A DNA stretch of 64,000 nucleotides from Drosophila miranda (Eukaryota; Arthropoda; Insecta; Diptera; Drosophilidae), in the NCBI RefSeq assembly GCF_003369915.1, contig NC_046675.1:9052001-9116000 (forward strand), read 5' to 3'. Of this stretch, positions 34,091 to 45,934 are shown in pieces; the stretch's first letter is position 1, and each line of letters opens with the position of its first letter. The position numbers and the translations under genes were made by a program. Under the pieces are notes generated by a model, which saw only the letters and a list, made by a program, of their open reading frames with translations, searched no databases and had not been told where the DNA came from.

Positions 34091-37000
34091 AATGGCGACG
34101 ACAACTGCCACAAGGAAAGCGATGACACCTCTTTGTGACCACATCGAGATGTCTGCCAATGGGAATCATCAATTAAATTAGTTGGGAGTTGAAGCCCCAC
34201 AGTTGTTTTGCAGAACATTTGCCAGACCGAAACAGGCAGCTCCATTTGCCATTTCGCGCTTGTCTCTCGCCTCGGTTTCGGGCTGGCTGGCTCTTCTTCT
34301 GTCTGGCCCTGATCCGCTGGGGGTTCATTTGCATTTGGCCAGAAGACCAGAGACGATTCCTGCCACTGCTCGCTCTCTGCCTCATTTAAGTGTTAAAAAT
34401 GGCAGTTACATGAAACCCAGCGAGGAGCAGGGCCCCAAAGAGCTGGCAAATGTTCCGTTTACGTTTGTTTCGTGCCTTTTCGTTTGGTGGTTTATGTGTT
34501 TTTCCTGCCCCTCGCCCCTCCGGGTCTCTGGAAATGATTGTAGCTCGAGGTTTGTTGCCTCAGTCTTTTGTTTTAAATATTAAACGGCTCTACAAATCGT
34601 TGCCAGCTGTCTGACTGCCGCTTCAGTCGCTTCTGTTGCCGCTGCTGACTGCAGAAAATTTGTCATTTTTCCCGCGGTTTGGCGGCTCATTAGTCGCACA
34701 TTTTCGTGGAAGGCGCAGACGCAGACTCAGACTCAGACTCAGGCTCAGGCTCAGACAGAAAGCTGCCAGGCGATGACATGCCAGATTACGGGGCCCCCAA
34801 AAAACGACACTGTCCCTCCGGCTTGTTCCCTTCTACCGCTTCCCTAACCATGTCCAAGATCCCCAAAGCCTCAGAATCGGTTCCACAGTGACCCAAATGT
34901 CTGTTGGTTTACGAGTATGGCGGCGGCAAGGGTCTGACACTTTCTGTGGCGATTTTAATTAGAAATGAAGAAATAGATACTCGTATTTGCTCGTGGCCTG
35001 CAGAAATGCACGAAGTTCAAATGCCCTACCTAACATTATACAGGATTATGGGAAAAGGATTACAAGAAGGAGAAAATTCTACAATTATTGAACTCCTGGT
35101 GATGCCATTTGTTGGATATGAAAAGTTGCTTACTTCTTGCTTAAAGAAAAATGTTTTAAGTATATTTGAATCTATACAATTATTAAATTTAATTATAAGA
35201 AATCATTTAATAAGTACCATGGACTACCTTGACTCCCCAATTTAATTTAATAAAATAACCCACTCAATGAATGAGCTCTAATCTAAAAGCGGATACAATA
35301 ATTCAGAACAGTGCAAACTTGATAACCTATACCTATCCTATCCTATCCTATCCTTATCCCTATCCCTAAAACATGCAACTTTAATTCTTATTCCAATAAT
35401 TATTTCTATTCTTATACGATCATTGACTTCGAGGCACTTTCTAAACATGTTCTAATCAAAACGAGTAGCATACCGAATTGTCCTTCATGAATAGGGTATA
35501 TCCAATCGTCTTTGTTGGGCCATGGATGGAGCGGGGATGCGGTCATTCTATCCAAACTCCGGACTTCGACGAACTCGCGTGGTTCGCACGCCTCGCCTCG
35601 CGTCGCCCCGAGTCGACTCCACTCCACTCCAGTCTATTCGGAGAGCTAATGTGATCAGCAAATAGTGGATTAGATGGAGCTGGAGCAGGGAGGGGTGGCG
35701 GCGGCAGAGGGCTGTGTGGTGTATGCAGTTTGCTCACTTGCCACTCTGCCACTTACCACTCGAGAGTCAAATTATAATTTCATGGCTTATAAAACTCATA
35801 TTTGTTGTGCGTTTGATGGAATTTCCATGTACACCCGTACGGGACACCCGTGAGTGTGAGTCTATGAGTGCCAGGGCGAGTGCCAGGGCGACTCCGAGTG
35901 CGAGTGTGTGGATGGGTTAAACAAAACGTAACTAAAAACATTTCTTCACGCTTCTTTGTGTTCCTTCTTTTGTGGAGTCTGTTTTGTTGGTTTGTTTTGT
36001 TTGTGCGCTTTGTTCGTTTTCTATTTACACGCAGTCCGACGCTGTTCAAACAAATTTTAACGCTTAAATGCTAAAAATCTGAAAAAGTATGGGGAATATT
36101 CGATTCCCAGTGCCCAGTCCCAGTCTCAGCATCCAGCAACCAGCATCAGCACCTCGGAACGAAGCGTAAGGAATTCGTAATTAGAAGTAAGACTCCAACT
36201 GCTGCAAGTCAGCCACAAATTGCAAATAAAAACAAAAGCCATGTTGTTGACTCTGCACAAACAACTCTGACGACTCGTAGAGGATGGCAGGCAGTCAGGC
36301 AGGCACTGCCTGTGCCCCCAACCCAAACCCAACCCATCCCCGTTGTTTGTGCAAACAGTTAACACTCAAAGCACTCGAAAGTAAATGAAATCGATCCCCT
36401 CCACGGCCACAAAATGCTCAGCTCTAACATCCAGCCCCAAAAACTTCAACGCGAAATGGGCGTTCACAGAAAACACAATTAAAATTTAATGACGAAAAGG
36501 CGGAAAAATAGTTAAGTGCACTGCTGCACTCTCAGTCCAAGAGACTCATGTACGACTCATGTCCGAGTCCCCGAGCCTTTTGGCCAAATAAAAATTGCCT
36601 TTTGTTGCCCAAAATTGAAATATGCAATCATAATGGCAGCGACACAAAATGCCGAATTTGGTTTCCCCTAATAACCACAATGTGCAACCCGCATCGAAGC
36701 CCACATCCACATCCACATCCACATCCTATCGTACATGCCACAGCCTCCATCTGTCCGTTCCACAACTCCTTCCGTTCGTCCAACTCTTAACGGTTGCACT
36801 CCAGCCACTTGCAACAAGTGATGTCCCAGGTTGGGGCATCCCCCTCCTCTTTCTCTCTCGCTTGGCAGGCCCTGCCGGACAGTAAATTCGATTAAACCGC
36901 AAATAGGTTTTTGGCCAAGCGGGCGGCCAGGGCGGTCAGCAGGCCAAGCACCACTAGGGAGGCACAGTGGGGCAAGATTGAATCTAAAGGTCTAGAGGAA

Positions 37001-37185
37001 GATACAAGGAAAGTATCCAACAATTCAGGGGATCTTCAGGGGAAAGCTACTCCTCTTGAACAATCAATCTCTACCAATTGCAGGCTCTGTACATCATTTA
37101 GTGTAGTTTTTCCCCGGACTTCCTCTAAGAATGAACCTCCCATGTCCCACTGTAGCTTGAGGGCAACCATTGCGGGCACTGGCGG

Positions 37186-37213
37186 CATAATTTATGATTT
37201 CATTAAAGCAGCA
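37186..37213 (+). promoter_or_regulatory. AT-rich shared word, copy 2 (distal region)
   Basis: Partner of 4087-4114 in the same orientation with one mismatch. It lies 1.27 kb from the exon-5-like sequence at 38456, while copy 1 lies 1.52 kb from Ser exon 5. Confidence 0.5.
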
Positions 37214-37795
37214 AATTTAATCGAACTAAGTTGGAAATCAAAACGATCGTCAGCTTCCCAGGCCCAGGGCCCATCCCCATAGCCACGGCCATCATCATCT
37301 CGAGACCCGAGCCAATTTATCGGCTATCGACTATCTATCGACTGACCGAATAAGTGGCACAATCGTGAGCACTATGGACGCTTTTCGATTGAGCAATGAT
37401 TTGGTTATTGGTGGCATGGGGCACCGTGCGGGCGGGCGTTCAGGTGGAGGCCAAGTTCTATGAACTTCTCAAGCGAAATGAGTTCGCAGATCGAAAACTA
37501 CAAGTTGCGGATTATAAAAAAGTTGAGAGCGATTGCAGTGGGCCATAAAATAAGTAAATCGCCGCCCAACTCACGTTCCCAAAAGGAGAGAAAGAGAGAG
37601 GCAGCGAGAGAGGGGACAAATAGAAATAAAATAAAATTGAAAAGCTTAAAAAATTGAAAAACCAAGCCAATGGATGCGAATGGAATGGAATGGCTTGGGT
37701 ATGGCATGGCGGATGGGATGTATGTACGAGTATTTGCAGAAATCGACTCACGGATTTTGTGTTACACTTTTGTTGTTAGCAAGTAGCGAATGACT

Positions 37796-37798
<3 letters not shown>

Positions 37799-37829
<31 letters not shown>
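37799..37829. repeat. (CT)n microsatellite
   Basis: About 15 uninterrupted CT units, a potential GAGA-factor platform about 290 bases left of the 38.1 kb open frame. Confidence 0.9.
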
Positions 37830-37831
<2 letters not shown>

Positions 37832-38109
37832 GATGGAACAGAGTTTCGTGCGGCTAAAGCGAAATATTTTCGTTGCTTGACGACAGCGCAGCAACGGCAG
37901 AAAGCGGCAACAGCGGCGATGATGGCGTCCATGTTGGTTGGCTGGCTTGCCACGGATCCAACCTACCTACCACAAAGCCACAACCACAGATACATCCACA
38001 ACCACAGCTGCAGCCACAGCCACAGCCACGGCCACAGCTACGGCTACTCGTAAAACAATCAATAGACAAACGTTTGGCTTGTTTTTGGGTTTTTCTGTTG
38101 CATTGTAAA

Positions 38110-38682
38110 TCAAACGGAACTGAGCGAAAACAAGCGAAACGGTATTGTTTTCCAATTGGCAGGCACGCTAGGGAGGAGCTCTGCAGCTCCCACAGCACCA
38201 CCCACCGCACCCAGTCTGCCCCATCCCCATCCCCAGCCCCAGCCCCAGCCCCCTCCTGCTGATGCCCTGGGGCAGATGGCCTCGGGGCGGCAGTTCAAGT
38301 TGCCACTGAAGACGATGACAGGCAGTCGGAGTCCCAGAGCTCGACGGGTACAGTGTGTGCTGGCTATAGGAGACTCCAGGTAGGACCCCAGTGACCTCTC
38401 TCCAATCACATCGAGGTCCTCAACTTGGGCGATGCTCACATCACGCCCGTCCACCGATGTTTCCTCAATTAACCTTTTTATTTCGGTGACTCGGTTACGT
38501 TTCTGTTTCTCCTTTTTTTCTCCATTTTCTTTGGCTCTTTGTGGCTTTTTGTTTGGCTGTCGGGGCGTATGCGAATTGTCGCCATTACATGGTTTCGTGT
38601 TGTTGTTAACAGAAAAAAAGTTACAAAAATCCAATGGCCAAAACAAGAGTGCAATTTTCGAGGAGAGCCAGTGAGACGCCAA
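38110..38682 (-). other. Open frame with Ser exon-5-like segment (relic or unrecognised exon)
   Basis: An open frame of 190 codons on the same strand as Ser. At 38380-38480 it reads KRLIEETSVDG ... LDVIGERSLGSY, resembling Ser exon 5 [11 protein letters not shown] ... [12 protein letters not shown]. About 13 of 33 positions are identical and several of the matching codons differ only at the third base. Bases 38456-38475 match 5604-5623 at 19 of 20, and ATCACGCCCG recurs at 38440 and 5589. The frame beyond the similarity (to about 38250) uses G/C-ending codons like real fly coding sequence, but no DSL cysteines follow. No neighbouring Ser-like exon was found. It could be a decayed duplicated exon, an exon of an unrecognised gene, or chance. 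A plus-strand frame with its own splice-like signals (AG at 38161-38162, GT at 38380) overlaps it. Confidence 0.35.
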
Positions 38683-41600
38683 TGGGAAAATGTTTGGTCA
38701 AAAGGAGCAGCGGAATGTAACTGAAAGTAATAGAAAGTCGCTCGCAAAATTAAGTATACGCAGCGTGTACAGGGTGTGTTAAGGGGTAGTGAGATCTCTA
38801 CAGGGTAAGACTATTGTTAGGGGTTCTAGTATTTAGGATAGATGCAGTTAGATTAAGACCTCAAATGTGATATTTATCCTTAATGTGAGCATTGATAATA
38901 ATTTTTTTTCTGTTAGCCTATGAAGAATTTCAATATGCATCACAGAAGATCGGAATAAGGTTCAATGGAGATAAATGAAGAATAATCTTAGAATTATCAA
39001 AGTCAACAATAAGTCATTAAAATATTCAGCTGAAGGACCTATCATCTGATCAGGGATTGGTAATGACAAACCACTTATAAAACTGGTAAGAAGAAACATT
39101 ATTTTTAGCAGAATTATTCGTTTAATTTAAAAACAAATAAGTAAATAATTGTATAAGAGTTCTACATGGATTAAGAAGATTAAAAAGCCCCCATCAAAAG
39201 TGTTTAACATCAAAAACTACCGCCAGAAAAGTTTAATCAGTATTTCAATATTTCCCATAAGTTCTTCCATCAGCTTGAAGCTTTAAAAACAATCGCCAGG
39301 AAAGAATTACACACCTTTAATTAAAGAATAAAAAGTGTATGATCAGAGCCTAATAAGGACCATTAATCAAGAACTTTTAGCATTAAAATAATCACCGACA
39401 AACTGGGTTGTTTCCTTAATTCTCAAAAGTCCCCTCTTATCCACTTAATGTCCAATGGCGCATTTACAAATTGAAACCCCACTTCTGTGGCTAATCAGAG
39501 CCAAAGACCATTAGGCCCACTGTAGTGGTAGAGTGGCAGTAGGTTGGCAAAAAGATACTCCCATGAGGCATCTAATTAAAACAGCCACCGCCCCGACTCC
39601 ACCTTGGAGGCAGTTTTAGCTGTTTTTTCCTGCTCGTTTTCCCGGACTGCCTGCCTGCCGCACAGCGCGTTGCAGGCGCCGTTGCATGGCTGCTGCTGCT
39701 GCTACTGGTATTTTGGCTAACAAAAAGGCGTTGCAGCCTGGGTTAAGTGAGGTTATGTTATTTGTCAATTTGTTTTTCCTTAAGCAGAAAATGTTTTAGC
39801 TGTTTCGGTTTCGGTTGCTGCTGCTGCTGCTGTGCCACTAAAAAGCAACAAGGTTATTAAAGGTTAAGCAACACAGAGAGGAGTGACATGCCCCCAAAGA
39901 CTACACACTTCTTGGGATCCATGGCAGATCTCCCACAGATCATCGTCCAACATACTATGCTAGTGGAAACATTCGCCCCGTCTCTGCCATAACTTTCAAT
40001 CAATTTATGCATATATGCAATTTGGCCAACAGAAAACAGAGCCAATCCAAATCCAAATCCAAATCGAGATCGAAATTCAAAATCAAATCAAAACGAGCGA
40101 AAAAACATGTAGCACTTGTCAGCGGAGCCGACAGACAATAAAAACCCCGGACAAGCGACAATTTTTGTGGAAATGTAATAAACATTCATAAAACATCGCC
40201 ATCGCTGGCGTTGTCGCTGTTTCAAAAAAGATTTACAGATTAACGATTTCCGATATCGAATGGCAGATTTTCGGTTTCTTTTCTTTTGACAAGATTTTTA
40301 TTAATTTAACAATAAAATGTTTATGCAAATCTCCGTCCGTCTCTGTGTGTTTCTTTTTGCTCGAAATATAATCAAAAGGCAATTATAATGGTGGAGCCCC
40401 AACAAAGCCCGATCCGAGGGTAAGTTATGGCACTGGCCGATAGCCGACAAGCGGCTAATGAAATTATAAAACAAATGTCCATCATTATGGACACTAAATG
40501 TCATTAGGAATTCAAATTTCAAATTTCCACCAAACGATTATACATTTTAGAATTTGCCATTCGCTGCTCCAATGTCTTCCAATGGTTCGGTGGGGTTTTT
40601 GGGGGCTGGCAGCCGTGGAAATTTATGTGGCAGTTGAAACTCGAAAACAAGCCACAAATGTCAGTAAATGGCGTTGGCCAAATGGGTCGTGAATTATGCC
40701 AAACAAGTTGGATCCACCATCTATCGGATCTGGGATCTCCAAGATCGATTAGAAATGCGCTTCTCATTATCAGCTGAAGCCATAAGGCCAATAAAGTCGG
40801 CAACTTAACGGCAGTTTGATGGCCAAGAGTACGACAAACTGTCAAAATGCCCAGCAGGCAGCCCGCAGCACTCCGAAGCTCTGAAGCTCATTCTATATTT
40901 ATTTGCATAAACGGCTGTGTACCCTGTACTGGAAAATATCAAAGGTATATGCCTTGAGAAGCTATAGTAAGAATAAAAACTCAATGGAGCAGATATGATC
41001 GATCTTCAGAGAATTAAGAAGAAGTCTTGATATTCAGAATAATTTGGATATGCACCTCTTGTTCTGTACAACAGAAACACAACCACAATCCTCCTTTGCA
41101 GTACTCTTTAATATTCTTTAATATCATTTTCTAATACATCCTTGCATATGCCAGGTATATTTTAGTCGGAATATCAGGCTGTACGAGCTCTTACTAGCTT
41201 AATCGAAATATATGAGACATCTAAGACGGTGAGACCTAAGAGCTACCCGCTCAGATAATTCACACCTCATTCGGACGCGTTGCCTCTACCCGTCGCAGCG
41301 GGTGGTAGGAGGCAGATGGTAGCCCCTGCCCCTGCCCCTGCCCCAGACCCCGCCCCACCCTGACTCTGCGTGCGGTCTCAAATATCAAAAGCGACAACGA
41401 TCCGCAGAGAATTTCTCACGCTAATGCCGCACAAATTTTCAATGCAAAATAATTCAAAGCTGACCAAAAAAAAAAAAAAACATGAACGACACAACCAGAA
41501 AGGCAACAAAATTATTGGTAACAAATAATTTTTGGCGCTTTCTTTATGGCAAATTAGCCGCGGCAATAAAATGCCAAAAAAAACATGTGTACGCCAGTGT

Positions 41601-41799
41601 GTGTGTGTATGAGTGTGCGCTGGAGCCGGAGCCGGAGTGTGTCCGTCCATGTAAGAGTGTGTAATAAATAAAAATCCAGAGTGCCATGCAAATGCCACAA
41701 CAGGCGTACTATGAAGTCCTCCTATGCATAGGAGTCCTCCCTCCACTCCCGTATCTCCGCTGCATCCAGGGGGCCAGCTATTCCTCTATCTGGTCTTTC

Positions 41800-41829
41800 G
41801 GCCCCGGCCCCGGCCCCGGCCCCGGCCCC
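41800..41829. repeat. GGCCCC hexanucleotide array (5 units)
   Basis: Five tandem GGCCCC units on plus, GGGGCC on minus, inside a minus-strand open frame where it would encode Gly-Ala repeats. Confidence 0.95.
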
Positions 41830-42720
41830 GGACCCGTCCGCAACGGCCTCTGGTAGATAGTCTGGAAAATCGTTGTTATTATTTATTGCCGCCGATATTT
41901 TTATGTTTTTTTCCGAAGTCGTGACTCGACCAGGTCGCGGTCGCCCGTCGGCGTAGCCCCTGCCGCTGGCTAGACAGGCAGCAGCCCCCAGAAGGTGTGT
42001 TTCTGGCCACTGGACAGCGCTTGGAGTGGGCTCCAAGCCGAACGGGGGATCAAACGGGAGGCTTCAGAGAGTCTTCAAGACTGCTGCTGCTGCTGCTGAC
42101 CAACTGATGGACGTCTTGAAAGAGCCGAGTTCTTGGAAAGTTTTCAAAAGCGTTAACAATCACAGCCAGAGCCAAAGCATTTCCATCGATTGGTCAGACC
42201 ACCGGAAGTAGCTGCTTTATATGCCATGCACCACACACCACACACATGTGGCACAGAGGCAACGAAGCAGCTGTTAGCCTTGTTAGATCAAATGTCTGTC
42301 CAAAGTCTCGGATTTGCCCATCCAAAGGTCTTGGGCTTTGTCTTTCATGGGTTGACTAATCGCTGATCCCTCGAAGAAGACGCCACAAACTCCCACACAC
42401 ATCTACAAAAACACGAACATGCAACATCAAAGCTCATAAACATGCACGGGCACACTCCATGGAGGTAGGGTGGAGGTTGCAGGGTGCCCGGTGCCGGGGC
42501 TAAGACATCAATCCCTCAACAAGGCACAGACCGGGCTGAATTACGCGTTCGATTTAATCAGCCAGAAGAAATAAGCAGTCGACTGAAAGATACGCTTACT
42601 TTTCTAATAAGTAAGCTTATGGTATATCAAATAACAGATCTCTGAAACGTGGAAACACATCCACAGTGCAGTGAAAGACCCAGAAACAGGGCAAATAAAT
42701 GTATTGTAATCTCTCTGTAT

Positions 42721-42852
42721 GTAAGATCCTTTAGAATTCTTTAGACATACTTTACAATCCTTAAGATTCTCAAAGTCTATGTCTCAGTAGGTAAGATCGT
42801 TTAGAATCCTTTATTCATACTTTACAATCCTTAAGATTCTCAAAGTCTATGT
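42721..42852 (+). repeat. Tandem duplication, 70-base period, two copies
   Basis: 42721-42782 and 42791-42852 match at about 58 of 62 positions, with the last 32 bases identical. It lies in an AT-rich island; no coding role seen. Confidence 0.9.
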
Positions 42853-45563
42853 TCTATATGGGACATCTTTTATATGACATGTATCACATGATCTTTCTAA
42901 GCTTTTTTCATCATAAAAGGATCTTTATGCGAAATAATAGATCAAAATACTTTAAAGCACTTCTGACAGATTAAAGATTCTCAAAGATTACAATCTTTAT
43001 ATAAAATATAATAAATCGATCTTGCAATTTCTTTATCTCTTTGATATTAACGAATATTTGAAGTTGATGAAGGTAGTAAGCAGCCAAGATCTTATACGGA
43101 TCTCCATTCCAATTTCTCTATCTCTTTGGAGTTTTGGAAAACTTTAAGGTGATCAACGGTGGTGATCTACGGATCTTCTAATGGGCTTTCTTCTAAGAGA
43201 CTCTTTCTTAGAGACAGACAAATCTATTTACGATAACTTATTCATATAATCCTGCTACTAATTGTAACAGTTACCTAAACAACATCTACTAACCAAAATA
43301 ATGTTCTGCAACACAAGATCAGCGATCTTTTCGTACTTTTATTACCGCCAAAGAAGACCCAGCACTTCCAGGCTTCTTAAGTAAATCGTTATACCTGTAA
43401 ATGTCCACAACTTCATATGAAGATACCAAAACACGCATTTCGACATTTCGATGTTGTTGCGATACAACAGCAACAACAACAAATAAGAGGTACGACACGT
43501 TGTGCGATCAACGTTCGATGACTTCGATTTGCTGGACACGATCGAGACAAAGTCGCTTACTTTCGCTTGGTCATGAATATTAAAGACATTAAGTAGGAAC
43601 AATAACAACCAGCGAACAACTGCAGGAGCAGCAGATCACAGAATGGGGTGAGGATCGTTCTGGGATCGTTCTGGGATCCGGATCGGAATGGGCATCGAAC
43701 TGTGTGGACAGAGAGATCTGCACACTGCACTTGATGCGGTTTGGCTTTGTGTGAGTCTTCCTCTTTTTTTTCTTTCCTTTTCTTTTTTTTTGTGGAAATG
43801 TCTGATCATGTCAAAAGCGTCGCAGCCCGTCATACAACAAACAACAATGCCTCATACCTCAGGGGCGGCTGGAGGGCGGTTGTTGCCACACCAACAACTG
43901 CAGCAACAACTAAAAGAACAACTGCAACAACAACAACAAGCACATCGGGAAGGAAAAAAAAAGGATTTCGTGTCGTTTTGTCATCGCATGTTCCCTGCCT
44001 TCTGGCAAATGAAAACGTGAGCCGGAGTTTCTGTTTGGTCGGTCTCCTGCCTCCTGCCTCCTCCACCTCCACCTCTGCCTGAATGCTTATAAATATGCAT
44101 TTCTTGATATTTTTTATATGGCTGCCATATAATTTAGCCAAAACGAAAACCAATAAACAATGGATCGAGAAACAGAGCCAAAGACAGAGGCAAACCCAGA
44201 GGAGGAGAGACGAGACGAGTCGGGAGGGGACTCCCGACCAAGTGGAGGAAACTGAAGTTGCAATTTTGCTGTCAACAAAACGCCAAACGAAGACGCGCCA
44301 ATGCCCCGGACAGGCTTTTGCCAGATGCCATCAGATACTCGAGAGTTACATCAGGCAAAGATGGGGAGCCGGCGAGATCGATGTGATTTGAACTTTCATC
44401 GCCGCCTGACCACCACTCGATGGATCCGAGAGTCAAGTGTCTGAGGCTCTCGGGGGACTCAGCGGCCATCCATTGGAATGCGAATCGGAATGAAATCAGC
44501 TTGGGTTGGTAACCTTTCTATCGTGCCTGAGATGCTACATTTAAATCATCATAACTCAAATTGCTGTTAACGTTTTACATAAGTACTGCTATCTGCGGCC
44601 CCAGCAACGATCCCAGTCATTAGGCAAAGAAACGCTTTTTGATTATTAATGATTTCCGTTCGATTTATCACACGATCGATGGTTGTATAGTGCAAGGTCA
44701 TCAAAGGAACGTGTTGATTACCAGCACACAATAATACCAACAATAAATTAATAGGCACAGAGCACCAAACACCAGAAAGAAGGCAAAGGCAAAGGTAAGA
44801 GTACGGGTAAGGGCAAGGGCAAGGGATAGACAACCCGCGGCTTTCCTCGGTTCCTCGGTTCCCCATTTCTCTTTTGATGGATTGCGCCGTAGAGACAAGA
44901 GGAGCCAACAAATCCGTTTCTCATGTACAATGAAATTTGTTTGCTAACAATGTCCGCCAGCCAGCCAGCCAGCCGGCCAGCCAAACGGAACATTTCTCGT
45001 TTATTTATAACAATTTCGAGGCGTTAAATTGAACCAGCATTCGGGATCAATTTGTGATGATTCATTGCGATTTAATTTCCAATTTTAATGCTTCAAAAAT
45101 GAACTTATAATCAACAATGAGTATTTCTCCATACTCTCTCTCTCTCTCTGTCTGTCTCTGTAATACTCTCCATTTATCCAGCTTGGATTTCCTACCGAAT
45201 TTGTCCATAATTTATATGTTCCAATTTGGTTACAATGCCACAAAATCGGGCTACAAATATGTAATCCAACACTAATTGGAAGCTCATGAGGCGTCCGGCG
45301 ATGGGGTCTTCGCTTCTAATGGCAAATGTTGCAAATGCTGCCCAGACAATGCTGGCTAAAAATGAAACTCGTTAAATATTTATGAGGAGCACGAGCATCG
45401 GATCGGTCCAGCCGGAGACTGGCTTTGGCCACCGACCGGCCCGGCCCGGCCCGGCCTGGCCAGATGTGTAGGCCATAATTGTGCACAGATTTTGATTTGG
45501 CGTTGCCTGCAGCAGCAGTAAGGCGGCAGTAAGTGCGATCGGACGACCCAACCCCAGGTGCTG

Positions 45564-45667
45564 CTACCAGCTACAGCTTCCAGTTGCAGCAGCCCTGACG
45601 CGGCCTGCCTTGCCCATGGCCATATACTCGTACCACTCGTACACCCAATGCTCCGGCTCGCACATAG
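45564..45667 (-). CDS. Candidate small ORF exon, unidentified
   Basis: On the minus strand a very strong 3' splice signal (long T-run, then TTTACAG at about 45668) is followed two bases later by ATG and a 34-codon frame starting MCEPEHWVYEWYEYMAMGK, ending in TAG at 45564-45566. Codons are fly-like (GAG, TAC, GTG, AAG, GGC). I do not recognise the peptide. It has no hydrophobic signal and is rich in aromatic and acidic residues. It could be a true short exon, an alternative last exon of a transcript from the right, or chance. Confidence 0.25.
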
Positions 45668-45892
45668 CTGTAAATAAAAAAAAAAAAAAGGAAAATAAGA
45701 GAAGCAAGCCATGCCCAGCCCGGTACGGTCCAAGTGGCGGTGGCCCATAGCTCTCGGCCATGCACGAAGGCGCAACACTTCAGCGTCAGCGTCAGCATCA
45801 GCATCAGTCTCTGCCCCGGCTTTTAGCCGCAGCTTCAGATTCAGTTTTGCTGCACGAGACTGTGGCAGGACCGTGGACCGCGCTGTGGAGCC

Positions 45893-45919
45893 ACAACCTG
45901 TTTCGTGGGAACATTACCT
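45893..45919 (+). promoter_or_regulatory. 27-base word with Su(H) site, copy 2 (37 kb away)
   Basis: Exact copy of 8602-8628 in the opposite orientation, with a Su(H) consensus CGTGGGAA at 45904-45911. Flanks on either side do not obviously align, so a recent large duplication is not apparent. Confidence 0.5.
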
Positions 45920-45934
45920 AGTCTGGCACTGACT

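Larger units (their letters stand above)
17800..38100. other. Gene-poor block, probable distal Ser regulatory DNA
   Basis: About 20 kb with no recognisable complete gene on either strand. It alternates low-complexity, GC-richer stretches (CAG, CAA, CCAGTC, GAGACG repeats) with AT-rich islands at about 18840-19080, 26690-26960, 28160-28660, 31195-31510 and 35000-35460. Long open frames here come from simple repeats or begin with non-ATG codons. Homeodomain-rich words occur near 22030-22065 and 27415-27445. Confidence 0.5.
38700..45560. other. Gene-poor block with AT-rich islands and a tandem repeat
   Basis: AT-rich from 38760 to 39470 and from 42600 to 43330. It contains the GGCCCC hexamer array at 41800-41829 and the 70-base-period tandem repeat at 42721-42852. 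No recognisable gene. A short minus-strand frame (41724-41879) ending EIREWREDSYA, with an AG just ahead of it, is noted as a weak candidate exon. Confidence 0.45.

Noticed and set aside
36911..37282. 123-codon plus-strand frame
   Set aside because: No ATG in good context, no homology recognised, and no codon bias.
42600..43330. AGATC/GATCTT-rich AT island as a possible mobile-element remnant
   Set aside because: Apart from the two-copy tandem repeat there are no terminal repeats, target duplications or coding traces.
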